The notes under the pieces: model-generated
Databases searched by the model: none
What the model saw: the letters and a program-made list of their open reading frames with translations, nothing else
Told to the model about the DNA's origin: nothing
In this document: positions 33,598 through 42,781 of the stretch, one piece after another
How the letters are laid out: every line of letters begins with the position of its first letter
Position numbering within the stretch: the stretch's first letter is position 1
Assembly (NCBI GenBank): GCA_023229645.1
Contig: JALNYU010000028.1
Coordinates: forward strand, 1-46,398
Length of the DNA stretch: 46,398 nt
Direction of reading: 5' to 3'
Source: Nevskia sp.
GTDB taxonomy: Bacteria > Pseudomonadota > Gammaproteobacteria > Nevskiales > Nevskiaceae
Program-made: the position numbers and the translations under genes

Positions 33598-35666
33598 GTA
33601 CGCATAGTGATGCGAAGTCCAGCGCGCTAGATCAGCTGTGCATCAACACCTTGCGCTTTTTGTCGGTAGATATGGTGCAGAAGGCCAACAGCGGGCACCC
33701 GGGCCTGCCATTGGGCGCGGCCCCGATGGCCTTCGTGCTGTGGACCCGTCTGCTCCGGCACAACCCGCGCAATCCCCAGTGGTTTGATCGCGACCGCTTC
33801 GTGCTCTCAGCCGGACACGGCTCAGCGTTGCTTTATAGCCTGCTACATCTCACCGGCTACGCACTATCACTAGATAAGCTCAAAGCGTTCCGCCAATGGG
33901 GCAGCATGGCGCCGGGACACCCTGAGCGAGGGCATACACCCGGCGTGGAAATCACCACCGGACCGCTCGGCCAAGGTTTTGCGAACGCTGTTGGCATGGC
34001 GGTCGCGGAAGCGCAGCTGGCGGCACGCTACAACCGCCATGACCACAAAGTGATCGACCACGCAACCTACGTGCTCGCCAGCGATGGCGATCTCATGGAA
34101 GGGGTCGCTGCCGAAGCGGCGTCCCTGGCCGGCCACCTGAAGCTCGGCAAACTGACCTGTCTTTATGACGACAACCGCGTCACCCTTGCCGCAAGCACCG
34201 ACATCACCTTCTCTGAAGATCGCGCGCTGCGTTTTCAGGCATACGGCTGGCACACGCTAATAGTAGAAGACGGCAATGACCTCGCTGCAATCGAGGCGGC
34301 GCTGCACGTTGCGCGCGCCGAAACCGAGCGGCCTTCGCTGATCCTCGTGCGCACGCACATCGGCTACGGCTCGCCAGAGCACGATAGTTTCAAGGCGCAC
34401 GGTGCGCCGCTCGGTCTCGACGACGTGCGCGAGACTAAGCAGAAGCTGGGCTGGCCAGCTGAGCCGGCGTTTCTAATTCCGGCCCCGGTGCTGGCCCATT
34501 TCCGAGAGGCGCTGGCGGGCGGCGAAGGCGACGAAGCAGATTCGAATGATCGTCTCAATGCCTATTTGCAGGCCTATCCGGGTGATGCTCAGGAACTGCA
34601 TCGGCGCTTGCGTAACGAGCTGCCGCCGGGTTGGGATGCCGACATCCCAAGCTTCGCGGCGGACGCTACGGGCATTGCCACGCGCGTTGCCGCTGGCAAG
34701 GTGATGAACGCGATTGCGCCGCGGCTGCCGGCGTTGTTCGGCGGCTCGGCCGATCTCGATCCATCAACGCACACGGCGTTGATCGGTCTCGGCGACTTCA
34801 ATCCACCATTTGCAGCGCCGGAAGATCATCAAGGCTCCGCTGGCGGTGGTTGGACCTACGCCGGCCGCAACCTGCATTTTGGCGTGCGCGAACACGCGAT
34901 GGGCGCCATCGTCAACGGCCTTGCAGCACACGGCGGCTTCATTCCTTACGGCTCGACGTTCTTCATCTTCTCTGACTACATGCGCCCGGCGATGCGGCTG
35001 GCAGCGCTGATGGGCCTGCACGTGGTGTTCGTGTTCACCCACGACAGCATTGCCGTCGGCGAAGATGGCCCGACGCATCAACCAGTTGAACAACTGGCCA
35101 ATCTGCGCGCGGTGCCTAATCTGCTGGTGATCCGGCCCTGTGATGCCAACGAAACCGCTGTCGCCTGGCGCGTTGCGCTTGAGGTCAGTGATCGGCCGGT
35201 AGTGCTGGTGCTGAGCCGCCAAAACCTGCCAGTACTCGATCGCAGCCGGTACGCCGCAGCCGATGGCTTGCGCCAAGGCGCTTATGTGTTAAACGATGCG
35301 CCAGGCGCTGTACCGCAACTGATTCTGATCGCCAGCGGCTCAGAGGTCGCGTTAATCCTGGCGGCGGCCGACCGTTTGCACGCCCAGGGCATCGCCGTGC
35401 GTTGTGTGTCGATGCCCAGTTGGGAATTGTTCGACGCGCTACCGCAGGCCGAGCGCGATGCGGTGCTGCCGCCGTCGGTCGGCGCGCGCCTTGCCGTCGA
35501 GCTCGGCGTAGCGCAAGGCTGGCATCGCTACGTCGGCGCCGCCGGTGACGTACTTAGCGTTGAGACCTATGGGGCTTCTGCACCCGCGGACGTACTGTTG
35601 CGCGAATACGGATTTACCGTTGAGGACGTCTGTCGGCGCGCACGCGCCATCATCCAACCGGAATAG
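33594..35666 (+). CDS. tkt: Transketolase
   Basis: The 690-residue thiamine diphosphate enzyme transfers two-carbon units between sugar phosphates. Visible motifs are RFLSVDMVQKANSGHPGLPL, the TPP/Mg motif region ASDGDLMEG...DDNRVTLA, FGGSADLDPSTHT, FGVREHAMGAIVNG with the catalytic Glu, and THDSIAVGEDGPTHQPVEQL. Length is standard. It completes the non-oxidative pentose phosphate set with tal, although it sits 11 kb away behind the glucan synthase and is translationally coupled to an unknown small protein. No rpe or rpi is present in the window. Confidence 0.96.
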   Translation: MSTHSDAKSSALDQLCINTLRFLSVDMVQKANSGHPGLPLGAAPMAFVLWTRLLRHNPRNPQWFDRDRFVLSAGHGSALLYSLLHLTGYALSLDKLKAFRQWGSMAPGHPERGHTPGVEITTGPLGQGFANAVGMAVAEAQLAARYNRHDHKVIDHATYVLASDGDLMEGVAAEAASLAGHLKLGKLTCLYDDNRVTLAASTDITFSEDRALRFQAYGWHTLIVEDGNDLAAIEAALHVARAETERPSLILVRTHIGYGSPEHDSFKAHGAPLGLDDVRETKQKLGWPAEPAFLIPAPVLAHFREALAGGEGDEADSNDRLNAYLQAYPGDAQELHRRLRNELPPGWDADIPSFAADATGIATRVAAGKVMNAIAPRLPALFGGSADLDPSTHTALIGLGDFNPPFAAPEDHQGSAGGGWTYAGRNLHFGVREHAMGAIVNGLAAHGGFIPYGSTFFIFSDYMRPAMRLAALMGLHVVFVFTHDSIAVGEDGPTHQPVEQLANLRAVPNLLVIRPCDANETAVAWRVALEVSDRPVVLVLSRQNLPVLDRSRYAAADGLRQGAYVLNDAPGAVPQLILIASGSEVALILAAADRLHAQGIAVRCVSMPSWELFDALPQAERDAVLPPSVGARLAVELGVAQGWHRYVGAAGDVLSVETYGASAPADVLLREYGFTVEDVCRRARAIIQPE

Positions 35667-35812
35667 CGCGACGCCTTTCCCTGCCCTTCCTCGGTGTTCT
35701 GGCGTACAGACGCTCCGGTAGTCAAACCGTAGTGTCTTAAACAAGTGCCTCGGCATCGCCGATCCCCCGGCCTTTGTCGCTGTGACCCTTTATCTTTGCA
35801 GGAGAGCCGCCG

Positions 35813-36613
35813 ATGTTGCGCAGCATGAAGGATCTGGAAGGCGTTACCATCAGCGCACTCAATGGTGACATCGGGCAAGTGCAGGATGTCTATTTCGATG
35901 ACTCCACTTGGGTGGTCCGCTATCTGATCGTCGAAACAGCATCGTGGCTGACGAGCCGAAAGGTGCTGATCTCGCCGGTGTCGATCGACCATACGAATCG
36001 ACTCGAGCACGCGCTGCAAGTCAACATCACCCGGGAACAGGTCAGAGACAGCCCGGATATCGACACCGACAAGCCGGTGTCGCGGCAGCACGAGGAAAGC
36101 TATCTCAACTATTACGGCTACCCGTTGTATTGGGGCGGCGCGGATCTCGGTGGTGCCGGCGTAAATCCAACGATGGCGGTGCGCGGATTTCCAGTCGAGG
36201 TGCCGTCGCCAAAAATTGAAGCGGAAGTACATCGTTTGGTCGCTGAGGCCGATATGGCCGCACACCGCGATCAAGATCCTCACTTACGCAGCTGCAAGGC
36301 GGTGATCGGCTATCACGTCCACGCCAAGGATGGCGAGATTGGCCATGTTGAAGGCGCTTTGATCGACGACGAGACTTGGTCTCTACGTTACTTGATCGTC
36401 AACACCAGCAACTGGTGGCTGGGTCACTCGGTACTGATCGCGCCGCAGTGGATCAAGGGCATGCGCTGGGTCGCAGCCACGGTGTCGGTCGATTTGAGCC
36501 GAGATGCGATCAAGAACGCGCCGCCGTATGACGCGGCAAAGCCGCTGCTCCGGCAGCAAGAAATAGACACCTACCAGCATCACCGGCGCAGTGCGTACTG
36601 GCCGATGCCTTGA
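35813..36613 (+). CDS. Double PRC-barrel domain protein, copy 2
   Basis: The protein has 266 residues from an ATG preceded by TGCAGGAGAGCCGCCG. It has the same plan as the protein at 14012: an N-terminal PRC repeat (MLRSMKDLEGVTISALNGDI; WVVRYLIVETASWLTSRKVL), the motif DSPDIDTDKPVSRQHE, a YYGYPLYWGGAD linker and a C-terminal PRC repeat (DGEIGHVEGALIDDETWSLR; LIVNTSNWWLGH). High conservation between copies, including HLRSCKAV/IGYH between the domains, indicates an old duplication or joint acquisition. It follows transketolase after ~145 bp. The function is unproven. Confidence 0.87.
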   Translation: MLRSMKDLEGVTISALNGDIGQVQDVYFDDSTWVVRYLIVETASWLTSRKVLISPVSIDHTNRLEHALQVNITREQVRDSPDIDTDKPVSRQHEESYLNYYGYPLYWGGADLGGAGVNPTMAVRGFPVEVPSPKIEAEVHRLVAEADMAAHRDQDPHLRSCKAVIGYHVHAKDGEIGHVEGALIDDETWSLRYLIVNTSNWWLGHSVLIAPQWIKGMRWVAATVSVDLSRDAIKNAPPYDAAKPLLRQQEIDTYQHHRRSAYWPMP

Positions 36614-36819
36614 ACCCCACACCGGTATTGATCGCCTGGACTTTTATGACCGCCTCTCTACTCGTTTTCCTCGCACCCCTGGTCCCGCTCTTGCTGGCTA
36701 TAACGCTCGTCATCGGGCAGTACTGCAAGATCATTGAACTGCGCAATTGGCGCTGGCGGCGAGCTTCGTTGTCTTTATCGCCTGTGTCTTTACGCCGCTC
36801 GGCAGCCCGCGCGCGATGA
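36610..36819 (+). CDS. Possible small membrane protein
   Basis: A TTG at 36610 overlaps the PRC-barrel stop and opens 69 residues with two hydrophobic stretches (VLIAWTFMTASLLVFLAPLV, PLLLAITLVIGQY) and an Arg/Ser-rich end. A second frame from a TTG at 36747 also begins with a good span (LAASFVVFIACVFTPLG). Either could be real, or the two could be one gene broken by a frameshift near 36750. No strong ribosome site is visible. The rest of 36820-36988 shows nothing further. Confidence 0.3.
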   Translation: MNPTPVLIAWTFMTASLLVFLAPLVPLLLAITLVIGQYCKIIELRNWRWRRASLSLSPVSLRRSAARAR

Positions 36820-36988
36820 GCTTCGATGCGTCGCCTGTGTGCGTCGGCGTTGGTGCGAACTCGCTGCGGCTGAGTGCGCCGGTCTTAAAACCCGCCGAAT
36901 TCACCAACCGCGGGAACCACGCGGCTATGCCATCGAGTCGTTGTGATGAATCGGTGCGCCCTCGCCTCAATCCCAACCCGGAACCATT

Positions 36989-38140
36989 ATGAAAACGAGA
37001 GTCAGCATCGAAGCACTTGCCGAATTGACGGCGAACCATGCGCCGCCTTGCCTGTCGCTTTACCAGACCACGCATCGGTCGCGTCCCAACAATCAGCAGG
37101 ATCCCATCCGCTTTCGCAATCTGGTAAAGCAACTGGAAACGTCATTGCGACAACAACACACAGCAGCCGAGACACACACGCTGCTGTTGCCATTTGAAGC
37201 CTTGAGCAGTGATCGCGACTTCTGGAACCACACGCTGGACGGGCTTGCGGTGCTAGGCGCCGCCGGCTTCTTCCGTGTGTTCTGCTTGCAGCGTGCAGTA
37301 CCGGAACTCGCCATCGTTGCTGACAGCTTTCATACCAAGCCGCTGCGTCGGTTCTTACAATCGGTAGACCGCTATCAAGTGCTGGGATTGAGCCGCGGCC
37401 GGTTCCAAATTTTCGAGGGCGATCGCAATACGCTCGACGAGATCCTGCCGCTCGCAGGCGCCGCCCGCTCCATCGCCGAAGTTCTAGGCGAAGCCCACAG
37501 CGAGCCGAGCCAGACTAGCTTTTCCCATGCCGGCTCTGGCGCCAGCGCCGGGATTCATCACGGTCAGGGCGGCAAAAGCGAGGGTGTTGATGTTGAAGCC
37601 GATCGCTTCTTTCGCAGCGTCGATCATCTGGTGCTCGCGCAATATTCCAAACCTTCCGGGCTGCCGCTGATCCTGGCGGCCCTGCCCGAGCATCATCATC
37701 GATTTCGTCAGATCAGCCACAATCCATTCCTGCTCGACGGTGGACTGCATGCGAATCCCGAAGGCATGGCGATCACCGAACTGGCCGAGCGGGTTTGGGA
37801 AGTCGTCGAGCCCCAGCATCGCGCACGGCAGTTAGACCTAATCGACGAGTTTTCCGCCGCGCTTTCCAAAGGCTTGGGCGGTGACAACTTGAATGTGGTT
37901 GCCCAAGCCGCCGCCGAAGGTCGGGTTGCCAAGCTGTTGATCGAATCGGGCCGGCAGATTTCGGGCCGTCTTGATGCCGCGACTGGCCTCATTCGGATCG
38001 CTGCTTTGAATGATCCCACCGTCGATGACCTACTCGATGATCTAGGCGAACTGGTTGTAAAGATGGGCGGTGAGGTTCGTGTGCTGCCGGCCTCGCAAAT
38101 GCCCGGATCAACCGGACTCGCGGCCACTTATAGACACTGA
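36989..38140 (+). CDS. baeRF3-like (bacterial archaeo-eukaryotic release factor family) protein
   Basis: The 383-residue protein has motifs I associate with the baeRF3 family: PCLSLYQTTHRSRPNNQQDP, DGLAVLGAAGFFRVFCLQR, ADSFHTKPLRRFLQSVDRYQ, VLGLSRGRFQIFEG, SGLPLILAALPEHH and SHNPFLLDGG. The family resembles aeRF1 folds and has been proposed to act on stalled ribosomes or RNA, but no reaction is proven for this subgroup. It is often found near PRC-barrel, heat-shock and other stress genes, as here. It is the last gene before the second repeat copy. Confidence 0.8.
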   Translation: MKTRVSIEALAELTANHAPPCLSLYQTTHRSRPNNQQDPIRFRNLVKQLETSLRQQHTAAETHTLLLPFEALSSDRDFWNHTLDGLAVLGAAGFFRVFCLQRAVPELAIVADSFHTKPLRRFLQSVDRYQVLGLSRGRFQIFEGDRNTLDEILPLAGAARSIAEVLGEAHSEPSQTSFSHAGSGASAGIHHGQGGKSEGVDVEADRFFRSVDHLVLAQYSKPSGLPLILAALPEHHHRFRQISHNPFLLDGGLHANPEGMAITELAERVWEVVEPQHRARQLDLIDEFSAALSKGLGGDNLNVVAQAAAEGRVAKLLIESGRQISGRLDAATGLIRIAALNDPTVDDLLDDLGELVVKMGGEVRVLPASQMPGSTGLAATYRH

Positions 38141-38191
38141 TCCAGCTCGGATAACACAGGCAAAAACGCGTCATGCCGTAATATTATTAAT

Positions 38192-38365
38192 GAGGTGCTA
38201 CGCGGCAATTTGAGATCGCACTTTTTCGAGACGGCGTGAGTGGCCGAATTAATAAAATCAAATTGCTTTGTTATTGATCCGGCCATTTCTCGCTTTTCCG
38301 GAAGTGCGGCATCCGGTTTGGCATTGCACTGCCTTTATTCAAGTGCTTAATGGCCGGATCAATAA
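38192..38365 (+). repeat. Interspersed palindromic repeat element, partial copy
   Basis: This second copy of the element at 14963-15168 is in the same orientation. It begins at GAGGTGCTACGCGG (38192). The inner arms are TGGCCGAATTAATAA (38241-38255) and TTATTGATCCGGCCA (38271-38285), and the end arm TGGCCGGATCAATAA (38351-38365) is a perfect partner of the 38271 arm. The first outer arm of copy 1 is missing here; only TTATTAAT at about 38184 remains. Spacing of the last two arms is 95 bp in both copies. It ends 40 bp before the copper ATPase start. Confidence 0.85.
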
Positions 38366-38405
38366 ACGGGCGCCTTGCGCAACCAATACACCGGGAGCTC
38401 GTGAC

Positions 38406-40715
38406 ATGAATACGGAAGCTGTACCGAATCCGACGCTAGACCCCGTATGCGGCATGACGGTAAACCCTGCAACCGCAGTTCACGCTGAGCGTGGCCAGCA
38501 GACGTTCTATTTCTGCAGCGAACGTTGCCGCGGTAAGTTTCTGGCGTCACCCGAAGGGAAGGCCACGCCTGCGCCAAACAAGCCCCAGGCTGCGTCCGCC
38601 GCGGTCTATACCTGCCCGATGCACCCGGAAGTTGAGCAGAACCATCCGGGGGCCTGCCCAAAGTGCGGCATGGCGCTGGAACCCAAGCACATAAGCGGCG
38701 GCGCGCCTGAAGAAAACGCCGAACTGCATGACATGACCGTGCGCTTTTGGATCGGCGCGGTGCTGACGCTGCCGGTATTCATTACGGCGATGGCGCATCT
38801 GGTTCCGGGCCTTGGCCATGACGCTTGGATCAACGGCGACGCTTCGCGCTGGCTGCAATTTTGCCTCGCCACACCGGTCGTTGCGTGGGCGGGCTGGCCG
38901 TTCTTCGTCCGCGGCTGGCGTTCGGTGCTGACGCGCCACCTGAACATGTTCACACTGATTGCAATCGGCGTCGGCGCCGCCTATTTGTTCAGCGCGGTGG
39001 CGATGTTAGCGCCTGGGCTGTTTCCAGCCAGTCTGAACCACCAGGGCCGCATTGCGATCTACTTTGAGGCCGCGGCGATGGTGGTAGTGCTGGTTTTGCT
39101 CGGCCAAATGCTAGAGCTGCACGCGCGCAGCCGCACCGGCAGCGCGATCAAGGCCTTGCTCAATTTGGCGCCGCCGCTGGCGCACAAAATCAATGCGGGA
39201 GGCGATGAAGACGTTCCGCTGGATCAAGTCAAAGCGGGCGATCTTCTACGCGTCGTCCCCGGCGACAAAGTGCCGGTGGACGGCGTGGTGACCGAAGGCC
39301 ATTCCAGCGTTGAGGAATCGATGGTCACCGGTGAACCCTTGCCGGCGGAGAAAGCGGTTGGAGACAAGGTGACCGGTGGCACCGTCAACGGCGCCGGCAG
39401 CTTCATCATGCGGGCCGAGCGCATCGGCAGCGATAGCTTGCTCGGCCAAATCGTCAGCATGGTGGCCGAGGCGCAGCGTAGCCGCGCACCGATTCAAGGC
39501 TTGGCCGATACGGTGGCATCGATTTTTGTGCCAGCGGTGCTGGCCATCTCGGTGCTGACCTTCATAATCTGGATGTGGATCGGACCGGAACCCAAACTTG
39601 CCCACGCCATCATCAACGCGGTGGCGGTGCTGATCATTGCTTGCCCCTGCGCGCTAGGCTTGGCCACGCCAATGTCGATCATGGTCGGCGTCGGCCGCGG
39701 CGCGCAGATCGGCGTGCTGGTGAAAAACGCCGAGGCGCTCGAACGGCTCGAAAAGGTCACCACGCTGGTGGTCGACAAGACCGGCACGCTCACCGAGGGC
39801 AAGCCGAAGCTGATCGATATCCTGCCTGCCGACGGTGTCGACGCTGACGAATTGCTGCGCCTCGCCGCCGCGCTGGAACAGAGCAGCGAACACCCGCTGG
39901 CGACGGCGATTGTCGCCGGGGCGAAAGAGAAGAAGCTCACGCTGGCCAGCGTAAAAAACTTCCGCTCGGTAACCGCAGGCGGCGTTGCCGGCAGCGTGGA
40001 CGCGCGCGTTGTGATGGTCGGCAAGCCGGCGTTTCTGCGCAATGAAAAGATTGCCGGTCTTGAAACGTTAGAGGCCATTGCCGTCAAGCTTCAGGAAGAC
40101 GGCAAGACGGCCCTGTATGTCGCCATTGATGGCAAGCCGGCCGGTATCCTCGCCGTCGCGGACCCGATCAAGGCCACCACCGGCGAAGCCATCAAATCGC
40201 TCCATGAACTGGGTCTAAAGCTGGTGATGCTCACCGGCGACAATCGTCGCACCGCCGCCGCGGTGGCTAAATCATTGGGCCTGGATGCGGTGGAAGCCGA
40301 AATCGAACCCGCTGGCAAAGTCGCATACATCAAAAAGCTGCACGCCCAAGGCCAGCGCGTGGCCATGGCCGGTGATGGCATCAACGATGCCCCGGCCCTG
40401 AGTGAAGCCGATGTCGGCATTGCGATGGGCACCGGCACCGATGTCGCCATGCAGAGCGCCGGTATCACATTGGTGAAAGGTGATCTCCGCGGCATCGCTC
40501 AGGCCATCCGCCTCAGCCGCGCAACGATGTGGAACATCCGCGAAAACCTGATCTTCGCCTTTGTCTATAACGCGCTCGGGATTCCACTGGCCGCCGGTGC
40601 GCTGTACCCATTCTTCGGCCTACTGTTGAGCCCAGTGATTGCCGGCGCTGCGATGAGCTTAAGCTCGGTTTCGGTCATCGGCAATGCCCTGCGATTGCGA
40701 GCGGCAAAACTGTAG
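38406..40715 (+). CDS. Copper-type P1B ATPase with YHS and heavy-metal-binding domains
   Basis: The protein has 769 residues from the ATG at 38406; the longer frame to 38268 runs into the repeat element. Residues ~10-52 form a YHS domain (DPVCGMTVNPATAVHAE, FYFCSERCRGKF). Residues ~67-95 are an HMBD (YTCPMHPEVEQ, GACPKCGMALEP). Membrane helices follow, with CPC at 413-415 (CPCALGLATP), the phosphorylated Asp457 in DKTGTLTEG, the HP motif in SSEHPLATAI and GDGINDAPAL at ~656. This marks a Cu(I)-type exporter of the CopA/CopF kind; the usual HMA domain is replaced by YHS and HMBD. Export of copper from the cytoplasm is the expected role. A transposase remnant begins right after its stop. Confidence 0.94.
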   Translation: MNTEAVPNPTLDPVCGMTVNPATAVHAERGQQTFYFCSERCRGKFLASPEGKATPAPNKPQAASAAVYTCPMHPEVEQNHPGACPKCGMALEPKHISGGAPEENAELHDMTVRFWIGAVLTLPVFITAMAHLVPGLGHDAWINGDASRWLQFCLATPVVAWAGWPFFVRGWRSVLTRHLNMFTLIAIGVGAAYLFSAVAMLAPGLFPASLNHQGRIAIYFEAAAMVVVLVLLGQMLELHARSRTGSAIKALLNLAPPLAHKINAGGDEDVPLDQVKAGDLLRVVPGDKVPVDGVVTEGHSSVEESMVTGEPLPAEKAVGDKVTGGTVNGAGSFIMRAERIGSDSLLGQIVSMVAEAQRSRAPIQGLADTVASIFVPAVLAISVLTFIIWMWIGPEPKLAHAIINAVAVLIIACPCALGLATPMSIMVGVGRGAQIGVLVKNAEALERLEKVTTLVVDKTGTLTEGKPKLIDILPADGVDADELLRLAAALEQSSEHPLATAIVAGAKEKKLTLASVKNFRSVTAGGVAGSVDARVVMVGKPAFLRNEKIAGLETLEAIAVKLQEDGKTALYVAIDGKPAGILAVADPIKATTGEAIKSLHELGLKLVMLTGDNRRTAAAVAKSLGLDAVEAEIEPAGKVAYIKKLHAQGQRVAMAGDGINDAPALSEADVGIAMGTGTDVAMQSAGITLVKGDLRGIAQAIRLSRATMWNIRENLIFAFVYNALGIPLAAGALYPFFGLLLSPVIAGAAMSLSSVSVIGNALRLRAAKL

Positions 40716-40729
40716 CAGGCACCGCGCAA

Positions 40730-41540
40730 TGACCGCTAAGTCCGGCGATACGGCACCGCACTTCACGACGATTGCCGGGTTCCTGGCCAAGCTGCCGGGC
40801 GAGATCACGGCGGTGTTTCGCGACGTCTTATTAGTCTGTGACGCACACGGTTTGATCGGCAAAGAACGGTTTGCGGTGGATGGTTGCAAACTGCCCTCAA
40901 ACGCTTCCCGAACTTGGAGCGGCACCCGCGCCGATCTGCAGAAGAAAGCCGAGAAGATGGAGAAGGTCATCGGCTACCTGCTGGATGCGCACCGGCGGCA
41001 GGATGCCGGCCCAAACAACGATTCGCTCACGCAGCGCGAGCAACAGCAAATCGAAACGCTTTCGCGGAATAGCCAGAAGATTCGCAAGGCCCTTACGGAC
41101 TTCAAACCGCGCCTGAATCGCAAAGGCGAAGAATTGAAAGCCAACCTGACCGATCCCGACTCGGCCGTGATGAAAACCAGCCACGGCGTCGTGCAAGGCT
41201 ATACCGGCGTGGCGGCGGTCGATTCAAAATCCCAGGGTATCGTCAACGCCAGCGCCTTCGGCACCGGGTAAGAGAAGGGTCTGCTGCCGGTCGTCCTTCT
41301 TCGACGGCAGAAAACCAAAGACCTGCACCCGCAAACCACCGCGATGAAAGCCCGGATCGACAGCCGTGAAGGGCGATTACTGTATAGCCGGCGCCTTGGG
41401 ATCGTCGACCCGTCTTCGGTAATCTCCACAATCACCACCTACGCCGCTTCACGCTCAGAACCCGACGCAAGGTGGATGCACCGTGGAAGCTGTTTGCCTT
41501 GGTGTACAACGTACAAAAGCTGCAAGGCAAGGCGCCATGA
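40730..41540 (+). pseudogene. IS1182-type transposase remnant, N-terminally truncated and frameshifted
   Basis: The frame from 40730 reads GDTAPHFTTIAGFLAKLPGE and FAVDGCKLPSNASRTWSGT, the middle of an IS1182-family transposase, and runs in frame to 41271. It then continues in another frame as MKARIDSREGRLLYSRRLGI (41344 on), and in a third as RKVDAPWKLFALVYNVQKLQ, ending with TGA at 41540. The N-terminal ~120-150 residues are absent and at least two frameshifts are present, so it cannot be active. It abuts the ATPase stop, which suggests that a deletion joined them. Confidence 0.85.
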
Positions 41541-41715
41541 AGCACCTGGCAAAGACAGAAACGGTAGGATATCGTCCAACACGGCCCTGCCACCGCCAAG
41601 GCCGACCAGACAATGGAATCGTCAGATGATCGCAATTCGATCAAACAACGCGGCGTTAGAGCCGATCACCGCTTTTGCGCGTTTTGGTGAAAGCGCTGGT
41701 GGGCATTTTCTACAG

Positions 41716-41881
41716 ACTCGTTAGCCAGCCTGATATATCTCGCCTGCTCAAAGGTCAGTTCCGGGATATTTCCGTCGAACGCCTGATGCGCATGCTCACC
41801 AAGCTCGGCTGTGACGTCGAGATTGTCATCCGCCAGCGTGGCCAACATTCGAAACTAAAGGATACGATCTATTTGTTGTAG
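41716..41881 (+). pseudogene. C-terminal remnant of an XRE/HigA-like antitoxin
   Basis: The frame reads SQPDISRLLKGQFRDISVER and LMRMLTKLGCDVEIVIRQ before the stop at 41881. This matches the second half of the HTH and the following helix of HigA-type XRE antitoxins ('SQP.VS.L..G.F...S.ERL...L..LG.DVEI'). The recognition start and first helices are missing, and upstream sequence reads into stops at the edge of the transposase remnant. No toxin frame is visible beside it. It is a beheaded relic, though a TTG at 41675 would allow a short product. Confidence 0.7.
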
Positions 41882-42446
41882 GCGGCTTCTGCATGAGAAA
41901 TTCGGGAGTGACGCGACTCCACGTTTGCCAGCGAGGTTCGCCCGATGAGTATCTGCAATCAGACGAGTCACGCGCTTCCTTGGACCGGCCCGATACTGCC
42001 GAAATCAGACAAAGATGATCGACAATTAGGGATACTTCACTCCGACCCCGATAACCCTTGTAGGTGCCAACCGATGTCCAGGTGTAGCCATGCGCGGCGA
42101 CGGCGCGCGCCAGCACCCATGCGCCGATCCAGATTGAGGTGCAGGGTTCATACAGCGACTCCGGCGCGATGCCGGCGTCTTGCAGCACCGGCAGCCAGCG
42201 CGTGTTGATCTGCATAAGGCCGATGTCCCAGCTGCCGTCGTGGTTGCTGTGCTGCGCTCCTGGATCGAATTGGCTCTCTACCTGCGCGATGGCGATCAGC
42301 AGGTCGGGTGCGAGGCCGTAGTACGTGCCAGCTTCGCGGAAGCAGGCGCTCCATGCGGTAGGCACCCCCGCAGACGTTTGCGCCGTCACCAGCAGTGGCC
42401 AACAAAGCACCGCTATGAACCAACCCAGTCGGATTTGCTTCCACAA
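41826..42446 (-). pseudogene. Truncated conjugation-type lytic transglycosylase (SLT domain)
   Basis: The probable start is the TTG at 42446 with CGGGAG upstream, giving a signal peptide (MWKQIRLGWFIAVLCWPLLV, with TTG read as Met). The SLT core follows: YGLAPDLLIAIAQVESQFDP with the catalytic Glu, SWDIGLMQINTRWLP, and GAWVLARAVAAHGYTWTSVG. After TYKGY the sequence no longer resembles the family end (normally 'AYNAG..') and runs into foreign DNA, overlapping the antitoxin remnant on the opposite strand to 41881. This protein type (PilT/TrbN/VirB1-like) opens peptidoglycan for conjugation machines. It appears to be a stranded fragment of an integrated conjugative element; the shortened core might still fold. 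Confidence 0.65.
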
Positions 42447-42781
42447 TGCGTGCTCCCGGCCTCTTGAGTCCCCGCAACGAGCGGGTGCCGGAGAGTTTGG
42501 GGTGACGAGACCGACTGCGGAATCCAAAATCCCGTCAAAGTCACGCGGGATTTATGTTCGCGTCACCAGCTACGAATCGACCCGGTTGATCAGAAGAATT
42601 TGAGGCATCGGTCCATTGCGGACACTCGGCTCTCCAGTATTCGGGGCAGCTTTTGCCAGAGCCACCTATCGCACTATGAATCTAGGTGCTCGGAAGCGGC
42701 CGTTCAACGCGGCAGCTCACCAGCGGTCTGGAGCCGCGGGCGGGGGAACGTCAGGTGAAGCGCTCGCGGATGGCTCACCTT
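42447..42781. other. Gap between transglycosylase remnant and defence cassette
   Basis: The 335 bp contain no frame that I can support and no recognisable repeat or RNA gene. It separates decayed mobile DNA from the leftward cassette and may contain the terminator of that cassette, but no clear stem with a T-run was seen. Confidence 0.3.

Noticed and set aside
36731..37132. 133-residue leftward frame across the start of the baeRF3-like gene
   Set aside because: It overlaps the conserved N terminus of the rightward gene and is Arg-rich, typical of shadow frames.
38268..38405. N-terminal 46-residue extension of the copper ATPase frame
   Set aside because: It is translated from the repeat element at 38192-38365; the YHS domain begins right after the ATG at 38406.
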